The notes: a model not told the origin generated them from the sequence alone. Shown: positions 19,887-28,375, counted from the stretch's first letter. The stretch: 64,000 nucleotides of DNA from Bog-756 sp963812885 (GCA_963812885.1 CAWEWZ010000009.1:1-64000), one strand, 5' to 3'. Numbers and translations are program-made.

Positions 19887-19946
19887 TATGAAGATGCACC
19901 GTGTGAAGATGCACAGTTTGAAGGTGCCCAGCATGAAGGAGCATGA
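19887..19946 (+). repeat. four degenerate 15-bp tandem repeats
   Basis: Units at 19887, 19902, 19917 and 19932 share the pattern TNTGAAGNTGCNCNG. They are in frame with the patatin gene and, if translated from ATG 19888, give a five-residue repeat (MKMHR, VKMHS, LKVPS, MKEHE). This is either an N-terminal extension or untranslated leader. Confidence 0.6.
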
Positions 19947-19986
19947 AGAGCAGCATGACGGAGAGGGCGTCCGCGGTGGCGTGCCG

Positions 19987-20844
19987 ATGAGCACCGGTCG
20001 CGCCCTGGTGCTGGGAGGAGGGGGCCTCGCCGGCATCAGCTGGATCACCGGCATGCTGCACGGGATGGCCGTGGCCGGACTGGACGTGACCGATGCCGAG
20101 CTCATCGTGGGCACGTCGGCCGGGTCGACCGTGGCCGCCCAGGTGGGCAGCGGCGTCCCCCTCGAGATCTGGTTCGAGCGGCAGGTGGATCCCCGATTGC
20201 AGAACCGAGAGCTCCGGGCGCCGGGTATGACGATCGAAGAGGTGTGGGAGACGAGGTCCCGGCTCCTCGAAGGGGCCGCCGACCCCGGGGAGCAGCGTCG
20301 CCGTATCGCCGACCTCGCCCTGGCCACCGAGACGGTGCCCGAGGCCGCCCGGCGGGCCGTGGTCGCCGGCCGCCTGCGTGGCTTGGGATGGCCCGAACGC
20401 CGGATCGCCATCGTGGCCGTCGACGCCTCCACCGGCGCCCGTCGGGTCTTCGATTCCGGCTCCGGGGTCGACCTGGTCGATGCGGTGGCGGCCAGCAGCG
20501 CCGTCCCCGGCGTCTGGCCGCCGGTCACCATCGACGGCTCCCGCTACATCGACGGCGGCGTCTACTCGCTGACCAACGCCGATCTGGCCGTCGGGTGGGC
20601 GGAGGTCCTGGTCGTCGCGCCCATGCCCGATCCCGAACTGGATGCCCAGGTCGATCAGGTGAACGAATCGGGCCGGGCCCAGGTGCTGTCCCCTGACGCC
20701 GACTCGTTCGTCGCCTTCGGCACCGATCCCCTCGACCCGGTGGTGCGGACCCCTGCCGCCCGGGCCGGCTTCGCCCAGGGTCGGCGGTCGGCCGCGTCGG
20801 TGGCCGCACTGTGGACGTCGGGGCCGGTCGCACCGCGTCAGTAG
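19987..20844 (+). CDS. patatin-like phospholipase (RssA/NTE family)
   Basis: 285 residues from ATG 19987; GTG 19981 is also possible. The oxyanion-hole motif GGGGLAG is at about residues 10-16, the nucleophile elbow is GTSAGS (GxSxG), and the catalytic Asp lies in IDGGVYS, giving a complete patatin Ser-Asp dyad. The expected activity is acyl-hydrolase (phospholipase or lysophospholipase) in the cytoplasm or at the membrane face. No signal peptide is seen. The same frame stays open upstream through a 15-bp tandem repeat, so a longer N-terminus starting at 19888 is possible. Confidence 0.85.
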   Translation: MSTGRALVLGGGGLAGISWITGMLHGMAVAGLDVTDAELIVGTSAGSTVAAQVGSGVPLEIWFERQVDPRLQNRELRAPGMTIEEVWETRSRLLEGAADPGEQRRRIADLALATETVPEAARRAVVAGRLRGLGWPERRIAIVAVDASTGARRVFDSGSGVDLVDAVAASSAVPGVWPPVTIDGSRYIDGGVYSLTNADLAVGWAEVLVVAPMPDPELDAQVDQVNESGRAQVLSPDADSFVAFGTDPLDPVVRTPAARAGFAQGRRSAASVAALWTSGPVAPRQ

Positions 20845-20904
20845 CGCAAGGCTGACCACGGACGGTCGTGTTGGGGGGAGCCGCCCGGTTCAGCCGTCGA
20901 GGTC

Positions 20905-21309
20905 GTGGGCGGTGGCGTGCCTCGGTTGGTAGAGACCGATCGGCTGGCCCAGGTGGTGGATTCGTCGGCCCGGCACGAGGCCGGATCGACTTCGGCCCCG
21001 CCCTCGATCGTGTCCTCCCATCACTGCAGGCGGCCGACCTGGCCGCCACCATCGAGGCCGTGCAAGGGTCGATCCTCCTGCGTCGACTATCTGGTCACCC
21101 GGTGCGTGGAGGCCGTCGTCCACGGGTGCGACCTGGTCCACCCAGTCGTCCCCGACGGGATCGCCGAGGCAGTGACCGCCGACGCCTTGCTCTCGGTCCT
21201 CGTCACCCGCGCGCCGGAGCTCGAGGCGGATGCCCGGGCGTTGCCGGTTCCGAAGTGGATCGACATGGCCACGGGACGGAGCCCGAGCTCGGTCCCCTCG
21301 CCCCAGTGA
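20905..21309 (+). pseudogene. remnant of a maleylpyruvate-isomerase/DinB-like (TIGR03083 type) protein
   Basis: The C-terminal 85 codons (VDYLVTRCVEAVVHGCDLVHPV, then LLSVLVTRAPELEADARAL) resemble the MDMPI/mycothiol-dependent family, with the conserved helix ending in H-x-x-D. The preceding part is protein-like only in another frame (FGPALDRVLPSLQAADLAATIEAVQG, about 20995-21075), so at least one shift near 21080 breaks it. The N-terminus with the WTVADLVAHL-type helix is not found. It is treated as a decayed or mis-sequenced gene. Confidence 0.5.
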
Positions 21310-21375
21310 TGCCGGTCATGACCTGAGGCGGGCACCCGCCGACACGGCCGCAGTGGATCTGCCGATGATGCGAAC

Positions 21376-22456
21376 ATGGTGGCGATGAGCAGCAGGACCG
21401 ATGATCTGGCCCGTCTCTGGGAGTGGACCTCCGACCAGCAGTTCCACGGGTACTCGCCGCTGTACGAGCGCATCGCCCTGACCGTCGCCGGGGACCAGGC
21501 GAACGCTGGCCCTGGTGTCGTCGCTCCCGCCCAATTCACACCTTCCTCTGGCCCTGTTCGCGGCCGTCCACTACCTGCTGCTCGACGGCCTGGACCATCC
21601 GCTGGCCGAGGTCTATGCCGACCGCTCCGACGCCGACCCCGCACCCTTGTTCATCGAGGTGTGCAGGACCCACTGGGACGAGATCGAGTCGGTGCTCGCC
21701 ACCCGCCATGTCCAGACCAACGACTGCGGCCGCAGCGCGCTGATCGGTCCCGGCCTGACCTGGCTCGCCGCCCGCCTTCCCCGGCCCCCGGCCCTGATCG
21801 ACGTAGGCGCCAGCGCCGGCCTCTCCCTCCTGTGCGACCGCTACCGTCTGGACTACGGCAACCACGGGGCGACCGGCCCGGAGGACTCGACGGTCGAGGT
21901 CAGGTGCCGGGTGGTCGGAGGAGACCCGCCCATCGCCGAACGGCTGCCCGTCCTCGATCCGCGGATCGGAATCGACCGGTCGCCGCTGGACCTCTCCGCG
22001 CCGGCGGACGCCCGGTGGCTGCTGGCCTGCTTCTGGCCCGACACCGGCCGGCTCGAACGCACCGCAGCTTCCATCCGGTTGGCGCAGGCGGACCTCCCGC
22101 AACTGGTCAGCGGGGACGCCAACGAGGTCCTTCCCGACGTCCTGGCCGGCCTGCCCGACGGGACGCCTGCGGTGGTCATGACGACATGGGCGTTCGCCTA
22201 CTTCTCGATCGAACAGCGTCACCGGTTCGTCGAGATCCTCGACCACGCGTCGCGAGACCGCCCGCTGGCCTGGCTCAGCGCCGAGGCCCCCGGGGTGGTC
22301 GAGGCGTTGGCCGTCGACGAAGTCCCGAGTCACGACGGGAGCGGCGCCGATCTGCTGGGTGCGATCCTCTTCGAAGGCGGTGTCCGGACAGAGCAACTCC
22401 TGGCCTTCACCCAGGCCCACGGCAATTGGATCGACTGGCGGGCTCCGGCCCGCTGA
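21376..22456 (+). CDS. DUF2332 family protein, one frameshift
   Basis: N-terminal part in one frame (DDLARLWEWTSDQQFHGYSPLYERIALTVAGD) and the rest in another from about 21505 (ALVSSLPPN, then ALFAAVHYLLLDGLDHPLAEVYADR). This is the typical DUF2332 order, with later IDVGASAGLSLLCDRYRLDY, LLACFWPD and VVMTTWAFAYFS blocks. The Rossmann-like GASAGL motif suggests an S-adenosylmethionine methyltransferase relative, but no activity is established for the family. One missing or extra base near 21500 joins the two frames. Confidence 0.8.
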
Positions 22457-22460
22457 CCCC

Positions 22461-22832
22461 TCAGTCGGAGACGTGGCAGACGGCCTCGACATTGTTGCCG
22501 TCGGGGTCACGGACGAAGGCGCCGTAGTAGTCGGCGTGGTATTCGGGCCACACCCGGGGCGCGTGCAGCTGCTCTGCTCCGGCGCCGACCGCGGCGTCGA
22601 AGAACGCCTGCACGGCGGCCCGGTCGGCGGCGGTGAAGGCGATGTGGGACTCCCGGAATCCCTCACCCGTCGACCGCGGGGCGATCCAGAACTCGGCATC
22701 GTCCGGTGCGCCGAACCCGATGACTTCTCCGAAGTCCATCACCCGGCCGAAGCCAAGCGGAGCCAGCACTGCGTCGTAGAAGACGGCGCTGGCGGCGACG
22801 TCGGCGCACTGGATGGAAAGATGGTCGATCAT
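22461..22832 (-). CDS. VOC (glyoxalase/bleomycin resistance-like) family protein
   Basis: 123 residues from ATG 22832. A single vicinal-oxygen-chelate unit pair: MIDHLSIQCADVAASAVFYDAVLAPLGF at the N-terminus and the C-terminal DYYGAFVRDPDGNNVEAV. His4 and the late Glu correspond to metal ligands, with SHIAF supplying the middle His. The substrate is unknown. It converges on the DUF2332 gene (4-bp gap) and is divergent from the beta-lactamase-fold hydrolase. Confidence 0.88.
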   Translation of the reverse strand: MIDHLSIQCADVAASAVFYDAVLAPLGFGRVMDFGEVIGFGAPDDAEFWIAPRSTGEGFRESHIAFTAADRAAVQAFFDAAVGAGAEQLHAPRVWPEYHADYYGAFVRDPDGNNVEAVCHVSD

Positions 22833-22877
22833 CCGGCCAGCTTGCCAGATGGCCAGGTTGCGCGATGCTTGACAGCC

Positions 22878-23960
22878 GTGACCGACACCCGACCGAGTCC
22901 CGCGCCCCTGCACCCACTCCCGTCCCAGGAGGACGGGGTGCTCTGGCCGACAGCGGAGTGGCCCGTCGGCGACCTTCCCGAAGCGGTTGCTCTCGACGGC
23001 CTGATGGCCGAGGCGTTCGATCCGCAGGGTCCTCTCCACGAGACCTTCGCGGTGGTGATCGTCCACCGGGGCCGCCTGGTGTTCGAGCGCTACGGCGGGT
23101 TGCTGCCGCAGTGGGACAAGCCGGGCAAGCCCGTCGTCCGCGACACCCCGCTGCTGTCGTGGTCGATGGCCAAGTCGATGCTGCACGCCGTGGTCGGCAT
23201 GCTGGTGGACGAGGGAAGGCTGGTGCTCGATGGGCCGGCCCCGGTGCCCCTGTGGCAGTCGCCGGGCGACCCTCGGGCCGAGGTCACCCTCCAGCACCTG
23301 CTCGACATGCGAGACGGACTCGATTTCCTCGAGGAGTACGAGGATCCCGAAACCTCCGATGTCCTGCAGATGCTGTTCGGCCGGGGCAAGTCCGACATGG
23401 CGGCTTTCGCCGCCGACCGGCCGCTGGCCGCGCCACCGGGGACGCGGTTCAACTACTCGAGCGGAACCAGCAATGTGATCTCGGGCATCGTGGCGGCGAC
23501 GGTGGGCCCCGGCGAACCGTACCGGGAGTTCCTGTCCCGCCGGCTCTTCGAGCCGTTGGGCATGACGTCAGCCACGGTCACCCTCGATGAGGCCGGGACC
23601 TGGGTGGCCGCGTCCTACGCCTATGCCACCGCCCGGGACTACGCCCGGTTCGGTCTGCTGTATCTCCGGGATGGGATCTGGGAGGGACGCAGGCTACTGC
23701 CCGAGGGATGGGTCGACGAGGGGCGACGACCCCGCTCGGTCGACCCCGATGACGGCGACTACTACGGCTCGCACTGGTGGACGAGGGAGGGGAGCCACGG
23801 TACCTTCTGGGCGGCCGGCCACGAAGGTCAGTACATCGATGTCTGTCCGGATCTCGACCTCGTCCTCGTCCGCATGGGGCGTACCGACGCCGACCACTCC
23901 GAGGCGCTCAAGGACTGGCGCACCCGGGTCATCGAGGCGTTCGGTCCTGGTACGGGCTGA
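22878..23960 (+). CDS. serine hydrolase, beta-lactamase class C/penicillin-binding fold
   Basis: 360 residues from GTG 22878. The nucleophile motif SxxK is SMAK in LLSWSMAKSMLHAVVGML. The Tyr motif is in RFNYSSGTSNVIS, and the third box is near WAAGHEGQYIDV, where HxG-type motifs sit in esterase members. The FEPLGMTSA and YARFGLLYLRDGIWEGRRLLP segments are typical of the family (PF00144). There is no signal peptide, so it is probably a cytoplasmic esterase/amidase and not a beta-lactamase. Its substrate is unknown. Confidence 0.85.
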   Translation: MTDTRPSPAPLHPLPSQEDGVLWPTAEWPVGDLPEAVALDGLMAEAFDPQGPLHETFAVVIVHRGRLVFERYGGLLPQWDKPGKPVVRDTPLLSWSMAKSMLHAVVGMLVDEGRLVLDGPAPVPLWQSPGDPRAEVTLQHLLDMRDGLDFLEEYEDPETSDVLQMLFGRGKSDMAAFAADRPLAAPPGTRFNYSSGTSNVISGIVAATVGPGEPYREFLSRRLFEPLGMTSATVTLDEAGTWVAASYAYATARDYARFGLLYLRDGIWEGRRLLPEGWVDEGRRPRSVDPDDGDYYGSHWWTREGSHGTFWAAGHEGQYIDVCPDLDLVLVRMGRTDADHSEALKDWRTRVIEAFGPGTG

Positions 23961-24050
23961 AGGTACCGCACTCCTCCGAATCCCCGTCAATGGCCGGGTC
24001 GACGTGGCTGCGGCTACGGTTGGAACCAGGCGTCGAGCGGGGAGGCGGAC

Positions 24051-24446
24051 ATGGCGGACATCATCGGCGGAATCGTCGGCATCGGTTTTCTCGTTCTGTG
24101 GATCTACTGCATCTTCGACGTGATCACCACCGACGATGCCATCATCCGCCACCTTCCGAAGCTTGTCTGGCTGCTCATCGTGTTTTTTCTGCCGGATATC
24201 GGATCGCTCCTCTGGCTCGGCCTGGGAAGACCGCGGGTCTGGACCCGCCGAGCCCACAATCGGGACCGCTCTCGGCCGAGCGGCCCCAGCTTCGACCCGG
24301 CCGATCCGTTGGACGCACAGGCGCTGGACGGCCTCGACCCCATCGTCCGCCACCGGGAGGAACAGGCGCGTCTCCGGCTCTGGGAAGCCCAACTCCGACG
24401 CCGTGAAGAAGAGATCAAGCGGACGCTCGGGGAAGGGCCGTCGTAG
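24051..24446 (+). CDS. small membrane protein with PLDc_N domain
   Basis: 131 residues with a GGGAGG Shine-Dalgarno 5 nt before ATG 24051. Two N-terminal helices (IVGIGFLVLWIYCIFDVI and LVWLLIVFFLPDIGSLLWLGLG, ending GRPR) form the PLDc_N hairpin found alone or fused to cardiolipin-synthase-like domains. The C-terminal 60 residues are charged and probably coiled coil (EEQARLRLWEAQLRRREEEIKRTL). No catalytic domain is present. The function is unknown. Confidence 0.75.
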   Translation: MADIIGGIVGIGFLVLWIYCIFDVITTDDAIIRHLPKLVWLLIVFFLPDIGSLLWLGLGRPRVWTRRAHNRDRSRPSGPSFDPADPLDAQALDGLDPIVRHREEQARLRLWEAQLRRREEEIKRTLGEGPS

Positions 24447-24457
24447 ACGGCGCTAGG

Positions 24458-24904
24458 TCACTCCTTTGGTGGGAGCACGGTGAAGGCGATGGTGGACACG
24501 GCGGCCAGTTGGTTGTCCCGTCCCACATCGGTCACCTCGACGTGGAGCACGAACTTGGACGTTCCTTGCCGCAAGATCCGGGCTTCGGTCCGGGCCGGTC
24601 CGACGGCCACCGGGGAGAGGTAGTGGACGGTGAGGTCCGACGTCGCCGTGCTGTAGCCCTTCTCGTGATCGCATGACTGATAGGCCAGACGTCCGGCACA
24701 GACGTCGATGAGAACGGCGATCAGGCCACCTTGCAGTGCCCCACGGACGTTGGCGAACTCGGGGCGGACATCCATCTCGATGGCGAGGCAACCCTCGGGT
24801 GACGGGACATCGCGCATCCCGAGCTGATGAAACAGGTGCTCGCCCCGGTCGACCAGTGCGCCGTGCCCCTGGGTGGTCTCGGCCCGGTTGGGGAGGATGG
24901 CCAT
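24458..24904 (-). CDS. PaaI-type hotdog-fold thioesterase
   Basis: 148 residues from ATG 24904, with TATATT 9 nt upstream as a possible leaderless -10. The hotdog motif includes PEFANVRGALQGGLIAVLIDVCAGRLA, the GGLIAVLID helix being the thioesterase signature, and TSDLTVHYLSPVAVGPARTEARIL. Such enzymes hydrolyse acyl-CoA thioesters, often aromatic ones. A protein-like frame upstream of the ATG (GDTGRSLFADWYIRPS) leaves open a longer N-terminus. Confidence 0.85.
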   Translation of the reverse strand: MAILPNRAETTQGHGALVDRGEHLFHQLGMRDVPSPEGCLAIEMDVRPEFANVRGALQGGLIAVLIDVCAGRLAYQSCDHEKGYSTATSDLTVHYLSPVAVGPARTEARILRQGTSKFVLHVEVTDVGRDNQLAAVSTIAFTVLPPKE

Positions 24905-25317
24905 AGACGGCCGAATATACCAATCAGCGAAGAGCGACCGACCGGTGTCGCCCGGCAGGGCGCGGTCAGGCCCGGCGCAGCCGACGTGTTCTCGTGGCGG
25001 ACGACATCGGCCAGGGGCACTCCGTACGCCTCGGCCAGGCGGGCCGGGGCCATCCCCTCGGCGAGGCCGGCTTCGATCACGACTTCCCGTAGGTCGTGAA
25101 TCGCCTCGTAGATTCCGGTCACCGCAGCATCGGTGGCGTGGCGCGTCTCGAGGACGGGAAGATCGGCCAGGGTTCCTGCGATGCCGTGTCCTTCACGCAA
25201 GTGAACCGCGGCCCGATGGAGCACCTCTTCGCTGACCTCGACTTCGAGACGGAGAACCCTCACCGCCTCGATCAGTTTCTCAATCGATGCGATCACCTGG
25301 GCTGGTTCTGCATCCAC
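24721..25317 (-). CDS. hypothetical helical protein, C-terminus uncertain
   Basis: GTG 25317 follows TAGAGT by 6 nt (leaderless pattern). The first 110 residues are credible, all-helical and acidic (VIASIEKLIEAVRVLRLEVEVSEEVLHRAAVHL), ending in a possible helix-turn-helix-like segment (MAPARLAEAYGVPLADVVRHEN). After about residue 115 the frame runs 184 bp into the thioesterase gene on the same strand and loses protein character, so the true end is probably near 24960 and an indel there is likely. I do not recognise a family. Confidence 0.5.
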   Translation of the reverse strand: MDAEPAQVIASIEKLIEAVRVLRLEVEVSEEVLHRAAVHLREGHGIAGTLADLPVLETRHATDAAVTGIYEAIHDLREVVIEAGLAEGMAPARLAEAYGVPLADVVRHENTSAAPGLTAPCRATPVGRSSLIGIFGRLWPSSPTGPRPPRGTAHWSTGASTCFISSGCAMSRHPRVASPSRWMSAPSSPTSVGHCKVA

Positions 25318-25481
25318 ACCGCTACTCTACGACGCCCGGCTCTGCCCACCTGGGACGCTGGACGCAAACCGACGCATGAGGTGCGATCCTGGGTCACACT
25401 TGGGAGACGGGGACCGACTGCTGCGTTCATCGAGGGCCCCGCAGACGGGCGGGTTCCTCCGGTAGGGATCAGGAGAGTGGG

Positions 25482-26372
25482 ATGCATCGATCGACACGGC
25501 TCATCGCGACTGCACTGTTCGTCGGCCTGTTGGCGCTGGTCACGCCGCCAGGGCTCCTCTCCGGAGGACCGGCCGGCGCCTCGGCGGCCAACCCACCCAG
25601 GGCCGGGGTCACGGCCAGGACCGGGTACTGGCTGGTGGCCGGCGACGGCGGGACGTTCGCCTTCGGTGAGGCATTGTTCTACGGATCGATGGGTGGGCGT
25701 CACCTCGACGCCCCCGTCGTCGGCATCGCCGCCACACCGGACGCCCGTGGGTACTGGCTGGTGGCATCCGACGGTGGCGTCTTCGCCTTTGGCGACGCCG
25801 GGTACTTCGGCTCCGCGGTGACCGCCCACCTGAACGCACCGGTGGTGGGTATTGCCCCCACCGCCGACGGCCACGGGTACTGGCTGGAGGCGGCCGACGG
25901 CGGCGTCTTCAGCTACGGCGACGCGGTCTTCCACGGTTCGGCCGCCGACTCGATGCTCGGCTCACCGATCGTGTCCATCGCCGCCACGCCCGCCGGGGCC
26001 GGGTATTGGCTGGTGGGTGCGGCCGGAACGGTGTTCGCCTACGGCAACGCCGGGTCGGACGGTTCGGCCGAGGATCTCACCGCACCAGTCGTCTCGATCG
26101 TCTCGAGCCCCGACGGCACCGGCTATTGGGCGGCCGGCGCCGACGGAAACGTCTACCCCCTGGGAGAGGCACCGGGGCACGGTTCGGTATTCGGCACCGC
26201 GCTGGCCGCACCGATCGTCGGTATGGCCGCCGATCAGTCCAATGGTGGCTACTGGTTGGCCGGGGCTGATGGTGGTGTCTTCGCCCTCGACTCCCCGTTC
26301 CTGGGTTCGATGGGGGGCAGGACGCTCGTCGCGCCGGTATCGGGCATCGCCGGCTTCTCCATTCCGGCCTGA
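25482..26372 (+). CDS. secreted GYWLV-repeat protein, six propeller-like repeats
   Basis: 296 residues with an AGGAG Shine-Dalgarno 6 nt before ATG 25482. A signal peptide (about 1-36, hydrophobic core LIATALFVGLLALVTPPGLL, small residues GASA before the cut) is followed by six repeats of about 42 residues. Each has GYWLV-x-x-x-DGG-x-FAFG-D/N-A, then FGS, then APVVGIA-x-TPDG. Repeats 1-3 are the most regular and repeat 4 is shortened. The pattern predicts a beta-propeller exported to the cell surface, and I associate it with Acidimicrobiia genomes. The ligand is unknown. Confidence 0.75.
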   Translation: MHRSTRLIATALFVGLLALVTPPGLLSGGPAGASAANPPRAGVTARTGYWLVAGDGGTFAFGEALFYGSMGGRHLDAPVVGIAATPDARGYWLVASDGGVFAFGDAGYFGSAVTAHLNAPVVGIAPTADGHGYWLEAADGGVFSYGDAVFHGSAADSMLGSPIVSIAATPAGAGYWLVGAAGTVFAYGNAGSDGSAEDLTAPVVSIVSSPDGTGYWAAGADGNVYPLGEAPGHGSVFGTALAAPIVGMAADQSNGGYWLAGADGGVFALDSPFLGSMGGRTLVAPVSGIAGFSIPA

Positions 26373-26405
26373 GGTCGGGACGGTGGACCGGCTCGTGTTG
26401 CGACG

Positions 26406-26540
26406 TCAGGGTTGCCACCAGCGATGCTTCGGCCCCGACACCTCGGCTCCGGGCCCCTTTCGATGGCCAGGCCGCCAACGAATGGCTAGCCATGCGACCA
26501 GGGGAACGGCCAGAACGCCGAGCAGACCGACAGCGAGCAC
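26406..26540 (-). CDS. small single-helix membrane peptide, or frameshifted C-terminal tail of the cNMP-domain protein
   Basis: 44 codons from GTG 26540: a strong membrane helix (VLAVGLLGVLAVPLVAWLAI) followed by a basic tail (RWRPGHRKG) and ending HRWWQP. The same frame is open back to 26570, directly after the stop of the cyclic-nucleotide-domain gene (26566), reading CEDPAPAVEP before the helix. A one-base indel would therefore make it the membrane anchor of that protein. No Shine-Dalgarno is seen for a separate start. Confidence 0.4.
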   Translation of the reverse strand: MLAVGLLGVLAVPLVAWLAIRWRPGHRKGPGAEVSGPKHRWWQP

Positions 26541-26565
26541 GGGCTCTACTGCCGGCGCCGGATCT

Positions 26566-27036
26566 TCACAATGTCAGTCGATCAAGCGAGCGGCTGACAC
26601 GATCGCCTCCGAGTGCCTCGTCCGCCTTCCGAAGCCGAGCCCCGATTTCCGCCAGCATCCTCGGGGCCACCGATGGAAACGAGGTGCAGACGTGCTTGAA
26701 CTCACCCCGTGACAGGACGATCAGATGAATGTCGGTTTCGGCGACCACCGTGGCGGTTCGAGCTCCACCGTCCAGAAGGGCAAGTTCGCCGAAGAAATCA
26801 GCGGGGTGTAGCTCGGCCAGGAAGACGCCGTTCCGCGACGCTGTGGCCCTGCCCTCCACGATGATGAAGAACTCCCGGCCCGGCATCCCCTGTTCGGCGA
26901 GTATCTTCCCGGCGGGGACGTCGAGTTCGGTGACCTGGGTCGCGATCTGTCGGAGCTCGTTCTTGTTACAGGCAGAGAGCAGATCCACGCTTTTGAGGAG
27001 GGCGATCCTTTTGTCCTTGGGCACGCGCATCGACAT
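26566..27036 (-). CDS. cyclic nucleotide-binding-domain protein without DNA-binding domain
   Basis: 156 residues from ATG 27036 (GGGAG upstream); an alternative start at 27075 adds 13. It is a single CRP/cNMP-binding jelly roll: RIALLKSVDLLSACNKNELRQIA, AGKILAEQGMPGREFFIIVEGRA, and the phosphate-cassette-like FFGELALLDGGARTATVVAETD (GELA-x6-R-T-A), which fits binding of cAMP or cGMP. The helix-turn-helix of CRP regulators is absent, so it is a sensor module or regulates through protein contact. A membrane-helix frame follows at once. Confidence 0.8.
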   Translation of the reverse strand: MSMRVPKDKRIALLKSVDLLSACNKNELRQIATQVTELDVPAGKILAEQGMPGREFFIIVEGRATASRNGVFLAELHPADFFGELALLDGGARTATVVAETDIHLIVLSRGEFKHVCTSFPSVAPRMLAEIGARLRKADEALGGDRVSRSLDRLTL

Positions 27037-27241
27037 CTCGAGAACTCCCTGGCACGGATTCGACGTCTGAATCATATCGAGTGGTCACCTGCACCGCTGA
27101 GCCACCCACTCGTTCGCCGGAGGTTCGGTGACGGATCCGGCACCGCCTGGTTTTGGCCCTCTGGAGCTGAGCCGATCCGGGTCGGCCGGCCTGCCGCCGA
27201 TCGTCACGGTCACCGAGGAATGCAGCTGCGTGCGCCGAGCC

Positions 27242-27418
27242 TCACGACTCTGCGTCTGGCAGGAGTTTCACGTAGCAACCGGAACACACCCACATCCTTC
27301 GATCTTCGGGAGCCAGGAAGGCATCGGCCTCCTCGACCTCCTTGAAGCACTCGCCGCATCGGTGGCCCTGGTCACCAAGGGTCACGAGCAGAGGGGGATG
27401 GATTTCTCCGAAAGCCAT
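27242..27418 (-). CDS. small zinc-ribbon-like protein
   Basis: 58 residues from ATG 27418; a start at 27448 would add 10. Two CxxC knuckles (HRCGECFKEVEEADAF and WVCSGCYVKLLP) about 25 residues apart would bind one zinc. The opposite strand also has an open frame here, but that frame lies upstream of the likely methyltransferase start and looks less protein-like. The function is unknown. Confidence 0.5.
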   Translation of the reverse strand: MAFGEIHPPLLVTLGDQGHRCGECFKEVEEADAFLAPEDRRMWVCSGCYVKLLPDAES

Positions 27419-27556
27419 GACGCAGTATTCGGCAGGTTGGCGTCTCAACTTGACCTCATACGACCTCGGACTCGGGATGGACCGGCCGTGTCGCTGCGCT
27501 CAGGATCCCTTGATCTGATCGACTTCCAAGGCGTGGGTACGTGCAATCATTCACTC

Positions 27557-28375
27557 GTGAGCGACTACCTCACCGTCAACCTCGCCAATTGGAACAGTCG
27601 GGTGCGTCACCATGCGAACTCCTACCCGCTCGACCGCTTCCGATCCGATCCGTCCTATCTGTCCGATGCGGTTCGCTTCGACCGACCACGACTCGGGGAC
27701 GTTCGGGGCCTCGACATTGTCCACTTGCAGTGCCACATCGGCACGGACACGTTGTCGCTGGCCCGTCTCGGTGCCCACCGGGTGACCGGTGTGGACTTCT
27801 CGCGGCCGGCTCTGGACGTGGCCGCCGCCCTGGCCGCCGACTGCTCCGCCGAGATCGAATTCGTGGAGAGCGAGTTGTACAAATCGGTCGAGGCAGTCGG
27901 TTCGGAGCGGTTCGACCTCGTCTTCACCGGCATCGGGGCACTGTGCTGGCTACCCGACATCCGGCAATGGGCGGAGGTCGTGGCCGCCCTGCTGCGACCG
28001 GGTGGCCGACTCTTCATGCGCGAGGGCCACCCCATGTTGTGGGCGCTCGCCGACCCTCGGCCGGACGGCTTGCTCTCGGTGGAGTTCCCCTACTTCGAGA
28101 CCGAAGGCGTGGCCTTCTCGGAGCCGTTCAGCTACCAGGAACACGATGAGCCGCTCGACTCGCCCGACATTGTCCACTTCAACCATGGGCTCGGTGAGAT
28201 CGTTTCCGCCGTCATGGGTGCCGGTTTGTCCCTCACCGCTCTCGAGGAACACGACAGCGTTCCGTGGAACCCTCTCGGAGACGCCATGGAAGCGGTTGGC
28301 GGTGGGGAGTACCGATTGCGACGTGGACCTGCTCGTCTGGCTGCCACCTACACGCTGCAGGCCGGGAAGGTGTGA
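27557..28375 (+). CDS. SAM-dependent methyltransferase
   Basis: 272 residues from GTG 27557 (VSDYLTVNLANWNSRV). It has a class I methyltransferase Rossmann fold: motif I is unusual, VRGLDIVHLQCHIGTDTLSLARLG (HLQCHIGTDT in place of DxGxGxG), then HRVTGVDFSRPALDVA, FDLVFTGIGALCWLPDI, and LLRPGGRLFMREGHPMLWAL. The HLQCHIGTDTLS form is typical of one actinobacterial/proteobacterial branch annotated as class I SAM methyltransferase. The substrate is unknown. The open frame continues 143 codons upstream but loses protein character there. Confidence 0.82.
   Translation: MSDYLTVNLANWNSRVRHHANSYPLDRFRSDPSYLSDAVRFDRPRLGDVRGLDIVHLQCHIGTDTLSLARLGAHRVTGVDFSRPALDVAAALAADCSAEIEFVESELYKSVEAVGSERFDLVFTGIGALCWLPDIRQWAEVVAALLRPGGRLFMREGHPMLWALADPRPDGLLSVEFPYFETEGVAFSEPFSYQEHDEPLDSPDIVHFNHGLGEIVSAVMGAGLSLTALEEHDSVPWNPLGDAMEAVGGGEYRLRRGPARLAATYTLQAGKV

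Noticed and set aside
25482..26372. Nucleotide repeats at 25.6-26.3 kb as a CRISPR or tandem-repeat locus
   Set aside because: Periodicity follows the 42-residue protein repeats and the copies diverge like coding sequence; there are no constant repeats with unique spacers.
27128..27556. N-terminal extension of the methyltransferase (143 codons)
   Set aside because: No methyltransferase homology, no ribosome site, and it lies over a better minus-strand zinc-ribbon frame; GTG 27557 starts a typical N-terminus.
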